The position numbers and the translations under genes were made by a program. Shown piece after piece: positions 6,704-15,756 of a DNA stretch of 33,822 nucleotides; positions within the stretch are counted from its first letter, which is position 1; each line of letters begins with the position of its first letter. The stretch is from positions 1 to 33,822 of the forward strand of contig JAPLOH010000057.1 in assembly GCA_026400845.1 (NCBI GenBank), written 5' to 3'. The stretch comes from Alphaproteobacteria bacterium. Lineage in GTDB: Bacteria > Pseudomonadota > Alphaproteobacteria > Acetobacterales > Acetobacteraceae. The notes beneath the pieces were generated by a model. The model was not told the origin of the DNA, searched no databases, and saw only the letters and a program-made list of their open reading frames with translations.

Positions 6704-7558
6704 TCAGCCCTTGATGCCGGTCAGCGCCATGTTCTCGATGATGCGCCGACGCAGCAGCAGGAAGACGATCAGCATGGGTACGACGCTGACGACGGATCCG
6801 GCCATCAGCTTGCCGATATCGGCGGAGAAGGCGAACTGGAAGGCGGTGAGGCCGAGTTCCATGTTGAAAAGGAGTTGGTCGTTGGCGATCAGCAGCGGCC
6901 AGATGAAAATGCCCCAGCCCTGGATGAACGCGAAGATGCCGACGGCGGCCAGCGCGTTGCCCGAAAGGGGGGCGATGACGCGGGCGAGGATCCACCATTC
7001 CCCGGCGCCATCGACGCGGCCGGCTTCCATCAATTCTGTCGGGATGGAAGAGCTGACGTGCTGGCGCATCAGGAAGATGCCGAAGGCCATGAACAGGTAG
7101 GGCAGGATGATGCCCTGATAGGTGTTGATCCAGTCGATGCCGACGAGCTGGATATAGAGCGGGATCATATAGGCTTCGAACGGCACGATGGCGGTAGCCA
7201 ACACCAGGCCGAATAAGAGGCCGCGGCCGGGGAACCGGTATTTCGCGAAGACCGAGCCGGCAACCAGCGAGGTCAGCATCACCGATGCGGTGCTGACGAG
7301 GGCGATGATGGCGGAGTTGAGGAAGAAGCGACCGAAGGGCGCGGTTTCGAAAGCGCCCGAGAAGTTGGCGGAGGTCCAGGCCTGCGGGAAAAACACCGGT
7401 GGCCAGATAGCGATTTCGGCGGCCGATTTGAACGCGGTGACGAACATCCACAGCATCGGCATCACCATCACCAGGGCGCCGGCCATCAGCACGGCGTGGC
7501 AGGCGATGATGCCGATCCTGGCCATGCTGAACAAAGCGGGGGAGCGTTGCCTGGCCAT
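6704..7558 (-). CDS. carbohydrate ABC transporter permease (MalG/UgpE-like)
   Basis: This 284-residue inner-membrane permease of the CUT1 class has six hydrophobic segments. The cytoplasmic EAA loop is ELMEAGRVDGAGEWWILARV, which docks to the ATPase. The first transmembrane segment is near residues 15-37 and is followed by the periplasmic WPPVFFPQAWTSANF region typical of MalG-type subunits. The ATG at 7558 overlaps the TGA of the upstream permease (TGATG), pointing to translational coupling. It is the last gene of the transporter operon; no ATPase gene follows, since the next gene converges. Confidence 0.92.
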   Translation of the reverse strand: MARQRSPALFSMARIGIIACHAVLMAGALVMVMPMLWMFVTAFKSAAEIAIWPPVFFPQAWTSANFSGAFETAPFGRFFLNSAIIALVSTASVMLTSLVAGSVFAKYRFPGRGLLFGLVLATAIVPFEAYMIPLYIQLVGIDWINTYQGIILPYLFMAFGIFLMRQHVSSSIPTELMEAGRVDGAGEWWILARVIAPLSGNALAAVGIFAFIQGWGIFIWPLLIANDQLLFNMELGLTAFQFAFSADIGKLMAGSVVSVVPMLIVFLLLRRRIIENMALTGIKG

Positions 7559-8478
7559 CAGCGCGGCTTCGCCTCCTTGTCGCGGGCGAGGGTGAACTGG
7601 ATGACGGTGAGGCCGAGCACGATGAGGGTGAGGATGACCGCCTCGGCCGAGGCGTAGCCCATGCGGAAAAATTGGAAGCCGTTGGTGTAGATGTCGAACA
7701 CCAGCATCCGCACGGCCTGGCCGGGGGCGGATTGCGAGCCCAGCGTCATCACATAGACCTGGGTGAAGACATTGAACGCGTTGATGGTGGAGGTGACCAC
7801 GACGTAAAGCAGGATCGGCCGCAGCAGGGGGAAGCTGATGCGCCAGAAGCGCTGCCAGTCCGACGCGCCGTCGATGCTGGCGGCTTCGAGGTATTCGGCG
7901 GGGATGTTGCGGATGCCGACCAGGAACAGCACCATGTTGTAGCCCAGCACCTTCCATACCCCCATGATGACCAGCGCCCACAAGGCGATTGCGGGGTCGG
8001 TCAGCCAGGCCACCGATGGGAGCCCGACAAGAGAGAGGCCGTAGTTCAGGATGCCGTAGTTGTAGTCATAGATCCACTTCCAGGCGATCGAGACCGGTAC
8101 CATCGGGGTGATGACGGGAAGAAAATAGATGGTCTGGTAGAAGGCGGACAGGCGGGACTTGCGGCTGAGGAAGACAGCGAGCGGCAAGGCGATAGCGGTG
8201 CTCAGCGCCACGGTGGAAAACGAGTAGATGGTGGTGTTTTGTAGCGCGAGAAGGAAGTTCTCGTCTTCCAGAAGGCCGAGATAATTGTCGAAACCGACGA
8301 AGGGGCGGCGCGGGCTGATGAGGTTCCACTTGTAGAAGCTCAGCAGGAAGCTGAAGCCGATCGGGATGATGCGGACGTAGAAGAACAGCGCCACCACCGG
8401 CAGCAGCGCCACGTAGCAGAACAGCATGATGCGCCTGCGGCGGAAGAACCGCCGCAGGGTGCCGGTGTCGCCAGCCAC
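7558..8478 (-). CDS. carbohydrate ABC transporter permease (MalF/UgpA-like)
   Basis: This is a 306-residue permease with six transmembrane segments and the EAA motif EYLEAASIDGASDWQRFWRI near residue 200. The N-terminal basic stretch RRFFRRRR precedes the first membrane helix. The start codon is GTG at 8478, 4 bases after the binding-protein stop. It pairs with the downstream MalG-like subunit to form the membrane channel of a CUT1 sugar importer. Confidence 0.92.
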   Translation of the reverse strand: MAGDTGTLRRFFRRRRIMLFCYVALLPVVALFFYVRIIPIGFSFLLSFYKWNLISPRRPFVGFDNYLGLLEDENFLLALQNTTIYSFSTVALSTAIALPLAVFLSRKSRLSAFYQTIYFLPVITPMVPVSIAWKWIYDYNYGILNYGLSLVGLPSVAWLTDPAIALWALVIMGVWKVLGYNMVLFLVGIRNIPAEYLEAASIDGASDWQRFWRISFPLLRPILLYVVVTSTINAFNVFTQVYVMTLGSQSAPGQAVRMLVFDIYTNGFQFFRMGYASAEAVILTLIVLGLTVIQFTLARDKEAKPR

Positions 8479-8482
8479 GGTG

Positions 8483-9790
8483 TCAGGTGCCGTAGAGGTC
8501 GTTCTGCTTCAGGATCTGGTCGGTCTGCGCCGCGGCCGCCTTGATGAAGGCGGCGAGCTTTGCGGGGTCCTGGAGAGAGGTGTCGATATAGGCGTTGGGC
8601 AGGCGGTCGGCGAGCCGGCTTTCGATCTCGTTCCAGGCGGCCATCACCGGCTCGGGGTAGAACTGCACGCCATCGGTCGGGGAGACGAACTCCTTGTACT
8701 GCGGGATATCCTTCAGGAGCGGCGACCAGTCGACATCCGAGCGGGCGGCGACCCAGCCGGACAACTGGGTCAACTTCACGCTTGCCTCCTTGGAGGAGAT
8801 GAACAGCATGAAGTCGTACGCCGCGTCGATGTTCTTCGACTTGGCGTTGACCCACAGGCCGTTGTGCTGAAGCAGCGTCTTGTGCGGGCCGCTGCCCCAT
8901 GCCGGGATCGGGGCGACGCCGTAGTCCAGATTGGCGGCCTTCTCCTTGATTTCGCCGATCACCCAGGCCTCGCGCATCAGCATCGAGGTATTGCCGGCCA
9001 CGAAGGCGGCCGCGTCGTGCTGCACCTTGGGGTCGTCGACCTTATCCACCTGCACGGCGTCGATATAGTATTTAAGCGCGTTGCGGCCGGCGTCGTTGTC
9101 GTAGCCCTGGCGGAACTTGCCCTTGCCGTTGGGGATGATCAGCGTGCCGCCGGCGGGCTCCAGGATGAAGCGGAATTTTTCCGCGATGCCGCTGCCTTGG
9201 CCGGAAAGCCGCAGGCTCATGCCGGAGCGCGTCATCTTGCCAGATGCATCGAACTTGGTGAGCTTCTTGGCGTAGGCCATCTTGTCCTGGAACGTCTTCG
9301 GCGGCCCATCGAGCCCGGCCTCCTTGAAGTGCGCCTTGTTCCAGAACATCGCGGGCGTGCTGAACAGCATCGGCAGCCCATAGGTCTTGCCGTCGGTGGT
9401 GAACTGCTCGGCGCTGGATTTGCGGTAGGCGGCGCTCTTGAGCAGCCCGTCGATCGCCGCCGGATTGGGCTTCACCAGCCCGGCCTCGATGAAGGTGATG
9501 CCAAGGATCTGGCCGACGTCGAACACATCCGGCCCAGTGCCGGTCGGCACGGCGGCGGCAAGCTTCTGCTCATGCTCGCGCAGGCTGGTGGAAAGGATGT
9601 TGATCTGGGTGCCCTTGGCCTTGGTATATTCGGCGCCCATCGCCTTGTACCACGGCACCAGCTCGGGATAGCCGGTCCAGATGTTGAGCGTGATGTCCGC
9701 GGCCTTCGCCTTGCGGCCCGCCGCCATCGCGAGACCCGCGCCCGCCGCAAGCCCCATCGCCGAACGCCGGCCGATCCGCGTCTGTGTCAT
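8483..9790 (-). CDS. extracellular solute (sugar)-binding protein of the ABC importer
   Basis: This 435-residue CUT1-type binding protein captures the substrate in the periplasm. The N-terminus MTQTRIGRRSAMGLAAGAGL has a twin-arginine motif, a hydrophobic core and a likely cleavage site at AKA-AD. The mature part starts ITLNIWTGYPELVPWYKAMG, typical of family-1 binding proteins. The ATG at 9790 is fixed by AGGAGGGG a few bases upstream; the frame is open further but the extra residues are not signal-like. The divergent uronate dehydrogenase suggests a uronate or uronate oligomer as ligand (inference). Confidence 0.92.
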   Translation of the reverse strand: MTQTRIGRRSAMGLAAGAGLAMAAGRKAKAADITLNIWTGYPELVPWYKAMGAEYTKAKGTQINILSTSLREHEQKLAAAVPTGTGPDVFDVGQILGITFIEAGLVKPNPAAIDGLLKSAAYRKSSAEQFTTDGKTYGLPMLFSTPAMFWNKAHFKEAGLDGPPKTFQDKMAYAKKLTKFDASGKMTRSGMSLRLSGQGSGIAEKFRFILEPAGGTLIIPNGKGKFRQGYDNDAGRNALKYYIDAVQVDKVDDPKVQHDAAAFVAGNTSMLMREAWVIGEIKEKAANLDYGVAPIPAWGSGPHKTLLQHNGLWVNAKSKNIDAAYDFMLFISSKEASVKLTQLSGWVAARSDVDWSPLLKDIPQYKEFVSPTDGVQFYPEPVMAAWNEIESRLADRLPNAYIDTSLQDPAKLAAFIKAAAAQTDQILKQNDLYGT

Positions 9791-9911
9791 GACAACCCCT
9801 CCTGAATGGATCGGCAAGCTTAGGCCGGGGTTTCGGCGCCGCGCAACCGGCTGGCTTGACGGGCGCCGGCCTCGACGGACACTGTCGGCCCCCCAGAAGC
9901 CGGAGCCCGCC
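9791..9911. promoter_or_regulatory. divergent promoter region of transporter operon and uronate dehydrogenase
   Basis: This 121-base spacer carries the start signals of both directions. For the plus-strand gene, TTGACG at 9856-9861 with GACACT at 9878-9883 (16-base spacing) is a weak promoter candidate. No clear operator palindrome was found. A shared regulatory region would explain co-expression of uptake and first oxidation. Confidence 0.35.
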
Positions 9912-10724
9912 ATGATCGACCCCGCCACGTCCCGCGTCCTCATCACCGGCGCCGCGGGGGCGATCGGCTCCGCGCTGCGCGAAGGCTTGCGGGGCCGCTA
10001 TCACCACCTCCGCCTCACCGACATCAACCCCGTCACCGATCTCGCCAACAACGAGGAATTCACCCAGGCCGACGTCTCGGACCGCAAGGCACTGGAGACG
10101 CTTATGCAAGGGGTCGATGCCCTGGTGCACATGACCGGGGCGCCGGCCGAACACGATCTGGAGACGCTGTTCCGCGTCAACAACCGCGGACTGTATGACG
10201 TGCTGGAGACCGCCCGCCTCGCGGGGGTGCAACGCATCGTCTATGCCTCCTCCAACCACGCCTTCGGTTGCTACCCCATCGATGTCCCGGTGTCGCCCGC
10301 CATGCCGGCCCGGCCGGACAGCATGTACGGGGTGTTCAAGGTGCTGGGCGAGGCGATGCTGCAATACTATTACGACCGCCACGCCATCGGCTCGGTCTCG
10401 CTACGCATCGGCACCTACCGCCCCCTGCCGATCGACCAGCGCTCGCTCGCGACCTGGCTCAGCCCGCGGGATATCGTGCAACTCGTCGACCTCTCGCTGC
10501 GCCACTCCGACCCCGGCGCCCTCGTGGTCAACGGCTACTCTGGCAATACCCGCATCAAAACCCAGGACCCGAACTGGGCGACCCTCGACTACGTGCCGCT
10601 CGACAATGCCGAGGAGCACATCCCCATGCTGCGCGCCATGGGCGTCGATATCGACGGCCCCTGGGAATACCGCGAACACGGCGGCAGCTTCGCCGTCCAG
10701 CCGGAAAAGCCGCCGGGGGTGTGA
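9912..10724 (+). CDS. udh: NAD-dependent uronate dehydrogenase-like SDR
   Basis: This is a 270-residue extended-type short-chain dehydrogenase. The cofactor motif GAAGAIG is at residues 13-19, the catalytic Ser region is SSNHAFG around 113-119, and the Y139-x3-K143 pair is in SMYGVFKVLGEA. The combination SSNHAFG, DSMYGVxK, YYYDRH and LRIGTY, with ATWLSPRD, matches uronate dehydrogenases, which oxidise D-galacturonate or D-glucuronate to the aldaro-lactone in the cytoplasm (family knowledge). The ATG at 9912 gives the usual length. It is divergent from a sugar importer. The substrate is inferred; a related sugar dehydrogenase is possible. Confidence 0.82.
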   Translation: MIDPATSRVLITGAAGAIGSALREGLRGRYHHLRLTDINPVTDLANNEEFTQADVSDRKALETLMQGVDALVHMTGAPAEHDLETLFRVNNRGLYDVLETARLAGVQRIVYASSNHAFGCYPIDVPVSPAMPARPDSMYGVFKVLGEAMLQYYYDRHAIGSVSLRIGTYRPLPIDQRSLATWLSPRDIVQLVDLSLRHSDPGALVVNGYSGNTRIKTQDPNWATLDYVPLDNAEEHIPMLRAMGVDIDGPWEYREHGGSFAVQPEKPPGV

Positions 10725-10733
10725 GGAGCGGGG

Positions 10734-10755
10734 CGCCGGGAGGCGCAGCCCGGCG
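10734..10755. terminator. stem-loop between convergent genes
   Basis: CGCCGGG at 10734-10740 pairs with CCCGGCG at 10749-10755 across an 8-base loop. It lies 10 bases after the uronate dehydrogenase stop and before the convergent ATPase gene end, the right place for a terminator. There is no T-run. Confidence 0.45.
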
Positions 10756-10809
10756 GCCGGCAGCCAATCGTTAAGACATAGATGCAGAGTGCCGGCGCTT
10801 CGCCCGGGG

Positions 10810-13800
10810 TCACGTACCGATGCTATGGACGCGGGCCGTGGGAACGATGCGGCGTGCGATCTCCGTCAAATGCCGATGATGCGTCATGTAGATGACCTGG
10901 CCTGAAGTTGCCATGTCGCCGAGCACACGAAACGTTTCCTCGGCTCGAAAGTCGTCGAAAGTCTCCATGATGTCGTCGGCGATGAACGGTACCGGGCGGT
11001 GCATCGCGGTGAACTCCTGGTATCCCGCGGCGCGCAACGCGAGGTAGAGCTGGAACCGCGTGCCCTTGGACAGGTCGTCGGCCAGTTTCGAAGTGCCATC
11101 GGCGCCGACGGCGATGAGTACCTCGCCATCTTTTTCCGGTCGGGAGGTCAGCCTCTCATAGACCCCACGGCTGATGGTCGCGAAGGCGGCCGAGGCGCGC
11201 GTCATCATTGAACTGCGATGCCGGTCGCGATAGCTGCGCAGCGCCATTTCGGCGGCGATGATGCCGGCGCGCAAGCGCAGATAGGCCGCGGCCGATTGTT
11301 CGATGTCGAGCAGCGTCGTTCGTCGCCGGACCTCGATCCTGGCGACCGCATCGTCGCCGCCGACCACCTCCAACCGCTCCGATGATTGCTGGGATTGGGC
11401 GTAGAGAGCGTGGCTGCGGGTGTCGATGTGCCCCACCTCGGTCCTGAGATCCTGCATTTCGGCCTGCAAGGCTTCCTTCGACAACGCAGCCAGTCCGGTT
11501 TCCGCGTCCTCCCCGCCGGAAGCGCCGACCGCCTCGGCGATTGCGGCCGCGGCTTCTCGCGCACGGCTGGAGAGCTCCAGCTTGCGGCCGGCATCGCGGA
11601 GCCGTGTTGCGACGTCATCGAGCGTCCCGACCCCGAAGAAATCCAGCATCGCGGCTTTCCGCGCGGTATGGAGCGCCTCATCCAGGGCCAGATTCCGGCG
11701 CTGCTCCCGGCTCTCCTCCAGCGCTGCCGCTGCCAATTGCCGCGTCTGGACTGCCTCCTGGGCCGCCTGGATGCGCACCTCGACCTGTTGGGCGAGATCG
11801 AGCGGCGGCGCGGCGGCATCGATGCCGACCAGATTGGCAACCGCGGTGATCCCTTTCGCGAACCGCTCCTGGTCGTCCGCCATGGCGTTGATGCGATCCG
11901 AAAGCTCGCCCTGTTGGTGCAACAACGGGCCGAGTTCACCGAGTGCTGCGATCAGCGCGCCGGCTTCGGCCGGTTCGGGAATGGTGCCGTCATCGCCCAG
12001 CCAGCAGGCCGCGCACGCATCGGTCCATTTTTTCCGCCAAGCCTGATTGCGGGTCCTGACCTCCTGCAGGACGTGGGCGCGCTTCGTCACTTCCGCCTCG
12101 GCGGCGGCGGTCGCGGTGTGCAGGCCACGAACCTCCGTCTCGCCAGCGAGCGCCGTCTCGGCCACGGCCAGCAACGCAGCGGCCTCGGCCTCAGCGTCGA
12201 AGCGAACTTCAGCCCCGGCGAGAGCGTCGCGCAGCGCGATCCGCAGCCGGGTCGCATCCTGGTCGGCAGCGCGTAACTCCGCTTCGGCCTGGCGCAATGC
12301 GTGCCAAGTCTCCAACGCCGTCGCGCGACGATCGAGCCATGCGCTCAACGCCTCGGGGCCGGTGGGCGCTGGTAGCCCCGGCATGCCGGACGCGATTGCA
12401 GCGGCGACTTCCGCCGCCACCGCATCGCGGCGCGCGGTGCATGCCAACAGCAGCGCCTCGGTGCTGCGCTGTTCTGCAACCCGCACCGTGCGCGTCCGCG
12501 CCATTTCCTGTGCCTTAGCGAGGTCCGACTGGTGCCCCAGCCGGGCCACCATTGCCAGGTCATCGCGCCGCAACGCGGCCTCGAAGGTCTCCGCCGTTGC
12601 GGTCTCAAGCCGCCGCCGATGGGTGGCCCAGGCCGTTTCCCGCACCGTCCGGATTTCAGCGATCTCCTGGTCGCTGACCACTCCCAGCACCGTGGCCATG
12701 GCAACAAGCTCGGCGTCAAGGCGCCCCACCTCGGTGCCGAGGTCGGTCAGCCGTGCGGCGTGTTGCGCCTCGTCACGCCGCGCGGTGTCGAGCCCCTGCC
12801 GCCACCGGTTCATGACACTGGCATCCGGCACGGTCATCGCGGTCAGATCTGCGGCTGTGCCGAGCCAGGGTCGCAGTGCCGAAAGCTGGCTCTCCAGCTT
12901 GATCCCGTTGGCCTCGAGGGCGCGTTCGGCGGTTCGCCGCCGGACCTGATGGTCGCCGGTGCGCAGCGCCGTCGCCGCACTTTCGACGCGCCGCAGCCCT
13001 GTCTTGGGGCTATCCCCGCCGCCGGCTGTCATCAGCTTCAACCGTGCAGCGGCATGGTTCTGAATTGCCTCGGCGTGTTCCCGCGCGGCGGCCTCCAGCG
13101 CGGCTTCGATGCCGGCGTGCGACACGATCAGCCCGCTCAACGTCGTCGTTAGCCGGGCCGGGATCACCAAGCGGGCCGGGTTCGCGTCGTCCGGCCGATC
13201 GAGCCTGGCGAGTAACGCCGCGATTGCGGCCGTGACGCGCCGCAGCTCGCCCTGGCGCGCGGGAATATCGAGATCGGCCGTGACATGGCGGGCCCGCAGC
13301 TCGGTCAGACCGTCAAGCCGCGCGGCGGTAGCGGCCGCGGCGGTGTCGACCGCGATGGTATCGAGGCGCGCGGCCCGCCGGGTGATTTCATCGTCGAGCC
13401 CAGCCGCTCGCGTGGCCAGTTCCACCTCGTCGCGAAGCAGCCGCGGCAATTCGTCGGACCAGCCGGACGGGGGCGCCGGGAGGTCCCAGAGGGCCGCCGA
13501 CTCTGCGCGCAGGCGCCGCAGGTCGGCGACATGCGGCAACGCGATGAGCTGACCCTGGAGGACATCCATCCGGGCCTGAACGTGCTTGCGCGCCTGCAGT
13601 GCCTCCCGGTACCGCCCGTGGTCGGCGTCACGTTGCTCGACCAGCCGGTGATATTCCGATGCGATGGTGTCCAGGCGCTGGCGCTCGTCCTTGAGGGCGG
13701 ACAGCTCGCTCTTCAATCGTGTCAGCTCTCCGCCGCGACCATTGAACCGGTAGAATCCATCGGCCTCGGCGCGCAGGTCTGCCAGCTTGCGGCTCAGTTC

Positions 13801-14277
13801 CGCCAGGCCCGAGCTGGCCGCGAACAGCAGCTGCCCGAGCTCGCCACGGCTTTCGAGGATGCTCTTGCCGCCAGCTTCCAGGGTGTCGTCGTCCAGGCAG
13901 AACATGGCCTGGTAGGCGGCCCGGTCGAGCCCCACCAATTCGCCCAGCAGGCTGCCGTCCGGCACCGGCCGGTCCTCGCCGTCGAACAGGCTGGCTTGGG
14001 CGCGCTTGAGCCGGACGAACGTGCGCGGCCCGGCGGCGGTCTCCAGCGCCGCGCCGATCCGCATGGTGTTGTAGGGGTGGCGGAAGTTGTAGCGGCTGCG
14101 GATCTCGATACCGAATAGCAGGTCAAGAAATGCCGCCAATGTGGTCGACTTGCCGGCCTCGTTCGGGCCGTAGACGATATGCAGGTCCGGCTGCCCGGCG
14201 ACCGCCGCGCCGAAATCGATGCTGTGGTCAGTGAAGCGTCCGTAGCGCGTGAGGTCGAGCCGGCGGAGGCGCATCAT
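10810..14277 (-). CDS. YhaN-type AAA ATPase (SbcC/Rad50-like) with long coiled coil
   Basis: This 1155-residue SMC-like ATPase has an N-terminal half-domain with Walker A GPNEAGKS at residues 37-44 and a family-specific FRHPYNTMRIGAALE stretch. About 170-1000 is coiled-coil-rich sequence high in A/R/E/L. The C-terminal half-domain has an ABC-like signature LSKGTRFQLYLALR near 1069, a Walker B VPFIADDIMETFDD (D1101, D1102) and a YMTHHRHL switch. The GTRFQLYLALR and ADDIMETFDD signatures point to the YhaN branch rather than classic SbcC. A CAAC pair near residue 754 is present but off-centre for a zinc hook. It overlaps the nuclease gene by ATGA, so the two form a DNA-end-processing pair. Confidence 0.9.
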   Translation of the reverse strand: MMRLRRLDLTRYGRFTDHSIDFGAAVAGQPDLHIVYGPNEAGKSTTLAAFLDLLFGIEIRSRYNFRHPYNTMRIGAALETAAGPRTFVRLKRAQASLFDGEDRPVPDGSLLGELVGLDRAAYQAMFCLDDDTLEAGGKSILESRGELGQLLFAASSGLAELSRKLADLRAEADGFYRFNGRGGELTRLKSELSALKDERQRLDTIASEYHRLVEQRDADHGRYREALQARKHVQARMDVLQGQLIALPHVADLRRLRAESAALWDLPAPPSGWSDELPRLLRDEVELATRAAGLDDEITRRAARLDTIAVDTAAAATAARLDGLTELRARHVTADLDIPARQGELRRVTAAIAALLARLDRPDDANPARLVIPARLTTTLSGLIVSHAGIEAALEAAAREHAEAIQNHAAARLKLMTAGGGDSPKTGLRRVESAATALRTGDHQVRRRTAERALEANGIKLESQLSALRPWLGTAADLTAMTVPDASVMNRWRQGLDTARRDEAQHAARLTDLGTEVGRLDAELVAMATVLGVVSDQEIAEIRTVRETAWATHRRRLETATAETFEAALRRDDLAMVARLGHQSDLAKAQEMARTRTVRVAEQRSTEALLLACTARRDAVAAEVAAAIASGMPGLPAPTGPEALSAWLDRRATALETWHALRQAEAELRAADQDATRLRIALRDALAGAEVRFDAEAEAAALLAVAETALAGETEVRGLHTATAAAEAEVTKRAHVLQEVRTRNQAWRKKWTDACAACWLGDDGTIPEPAEAGALIAALGELGPLLHQQGELSDRINAMADDQERFAKGITAVANLVGIDAAAPPLDLAQQVEVRIQAAQEAVQTRQLAAAALEESREQRRNLALDEALHTARKAAMLDFFGVGTLDDVATRLRDAGRKLELSSRAREAAAAIAEAVGASGGEDAETGLAALSKEALQAEMQDLRTEVGHIDTRSHALYAQSQQSSERLEVVGGDDAVARIEVRRRTTLLDIEQSAAAYLRLRAGIIAAEMALRSYRDRHRSSMMTRASAAFATISRGVYERLTSRPEKDGEVLIAVGADGTSKLADDLSKGTRFQLYLALRAAGYQEFTAMHRPVPFIADDIMETFDDFRAEETFRVLGDMATSGQVIYMTHHRHLTEIARRIVPTARVHSIGT

Positions 14278-15560
14278 CGGTCTCCATTGCCCGGGCCGGC
14301 CTGCAGCCGGGCAATGACGTCCTCGGCGCCTTCCCGGGCGTACGCGATCATCCGCAAGCGCGACTCGGCTTCATCTCCGGCCAGCAGGTGCCGGCATTCC
14401 GACGGCAACTGCCCGCGGAGTTCGTCGGCAAGGTCCGCCAGCGCCGCGTGGTAAGCCTCCGCGGGAAGAATGTCGCTCGCGATCAGGTGGTGCAACTCGG
14501 CGATGGCCGAGGCCGCGGAGCCCGCGTCAGCGGAGATCGGCGCGGCAGGGACGGAGATGCCGGGATCCACGCCCTCGATCCAGCAATTGCGCAACTCTTC
14601 GGCACGACTGGTCACCTCCGCGCGCACGAGGTCAAAATCGCCGCGGATCCGCCAGGCCAGCGACGTTGCCCCGGTCAAAGTCAGCCGCGCGATGAGGTGC
14701 TCGGCCACGACGATCGCGCGGCGCTCTGCCAGGGCGGCGCCGATGGCGGCCACCATGTCGCGCCAGTCATCGATGCCCGCCAGATCGACGGCGACCCGCT
14801 CGAATTGCGCAATCGCGGTCTCCCGTGCTTCCACATGAACGGTCCGGTCGTCGCCGATCGTCACCAGGCTGACCGATTTCGGCCCGGCCTCGTTGATATC
14901 GCGGCCCTGCGGCATCCCCGGCATGACGATCGTGGAGCGCCCGGCAATGACGGAGCGCTTGTGGATATGCCCCAGCGCCCAGTAGTCGAACCCGGAGGCC
15001 AGCAAGTCGCTTGCAGCACAGGGAGCATAGCGATCATGCCCTGGCGCGCCATCGAGGCTGGTGTGCATCAATCCGATGTTCACCGCCCCGGCCACCGGCG
15101 GCTTGTAGCGGCCGAGCAGGCTCTCCGGCGCATGCGGCTGCGCGAAGCTCAGCCCGTGGACCACCACCGGCACGGCATCGCGCCCCTGCGCCACATCCAA
15201 TGCCTCGGCCCGCCCGCCGAACACGTTGACCGAGTCGGGCAGCACCAGTTCCCTGGTGATGCGGGACAATGCGTCATGGTTGCCGCGCACGACGAAGGTC
15301 GCCACACCCGCCTCGTGCAACCGGTGCAGTTGCCGGGCGAGGAACAGCGCCGTCTTCATCGAAGTCTGGTCGCCGTCGTACAAATCCCCGGCGATCAGCA
15401 GGGCATCGACGCGCTCCTCGAGACAGAGGGCAACGATGCCTGCAAATGCCTGGCGTGTGGCATTGCCGACCAGTTCGCCCAGTGCGGGGTTCCGCAGTGC
15501 CAGCGAGCGCAATGGCGAATCGAGGTGGATGTCAGCCGCATGCACGAACCTGAAGGACAT
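14274..15560 (-). CDS. YhaO-type Mre11/SbcD-like metallophosphoesterase nuclease
   Basis: This 428-residue protein has the complete calcineurin-type motif set: D10 and H12 in HAADIHLDS, GDLYD at 58-62, GNHD at 93-96, H166 in LMHTSLD and GHIH at 197-200. The C-terminal 170 residues are a capping/partner-binding region. The family cuts DNA ends with Mn2+ and needs its ATPase partner for regulation. The downstream YhaN-type gene starts inside its stop (ATGA), showing translational coupling. A TATATT (reverse strand, forward 15586-15591) about 25 bases before the ATG is a possible -10. DNA repair is the likely role; a defence role is not excluded. Confidence 0.92.
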   Translation of the reverse strand: MSFRFVHAADIHLDSPLRSLALRNPALGELVGNATRQAFAGIVALCLEERVDALLIAGDLYDGDQTSMKTALFLARQLHRLHEAGVATFVVRGNHDALSRITRELVLPDSVNVFGGRAEALDVAQGRDAVPVVVHGLSFAQPHAPESLLGRYKPPVAGAVNIGLMHTSLDGAPGHDRYAPCAASDLLASGFDYWALGHIHKRSVIAGRSTIVMPGMPQGRDINEAGPKSVSLVTIGDDRTVHVEARETAIAQFERVAVDLAGIDDWRDMVAAIGAALAERRAIVVAEHLIARLTLTGATSLAWRIRGDFDLVRAEVTSRAEELRNCWIEGVDPGISVPAAPISADAGSAASAIAELHHLIASDILPAEAYHAALADLADELRGQLPSECRHLLAGDEAESRLRMIAYAREGAEDVIARLQAGPGNGDR

Positions 15561-15756
15561 AGCCCCACCGCCTTGTTCGGTGCGGAATATACTGGTTCCG
15601 TTACGGGCCTGCTAGTGCCCATCGTCGGCTCACGGCGCAGGCGCGCGACCCTTGTTGCTCGCTCATTTGCGCGGCCCCTACAGCGCCGCCCGTACAGCGC
15701 GGCGGAGTGCCGGTGTCATGAGCCGCTCGATGCCGATAACCCGGAGTTGGTCCCTG

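Noticed and set aside
8426-9805. 459-codon plus-strand frame opposite the sugar-binding protein
   Set aside because: The minus-strand binding protein has a signal peptide, an SD and family sequence, while the plus frame has none.
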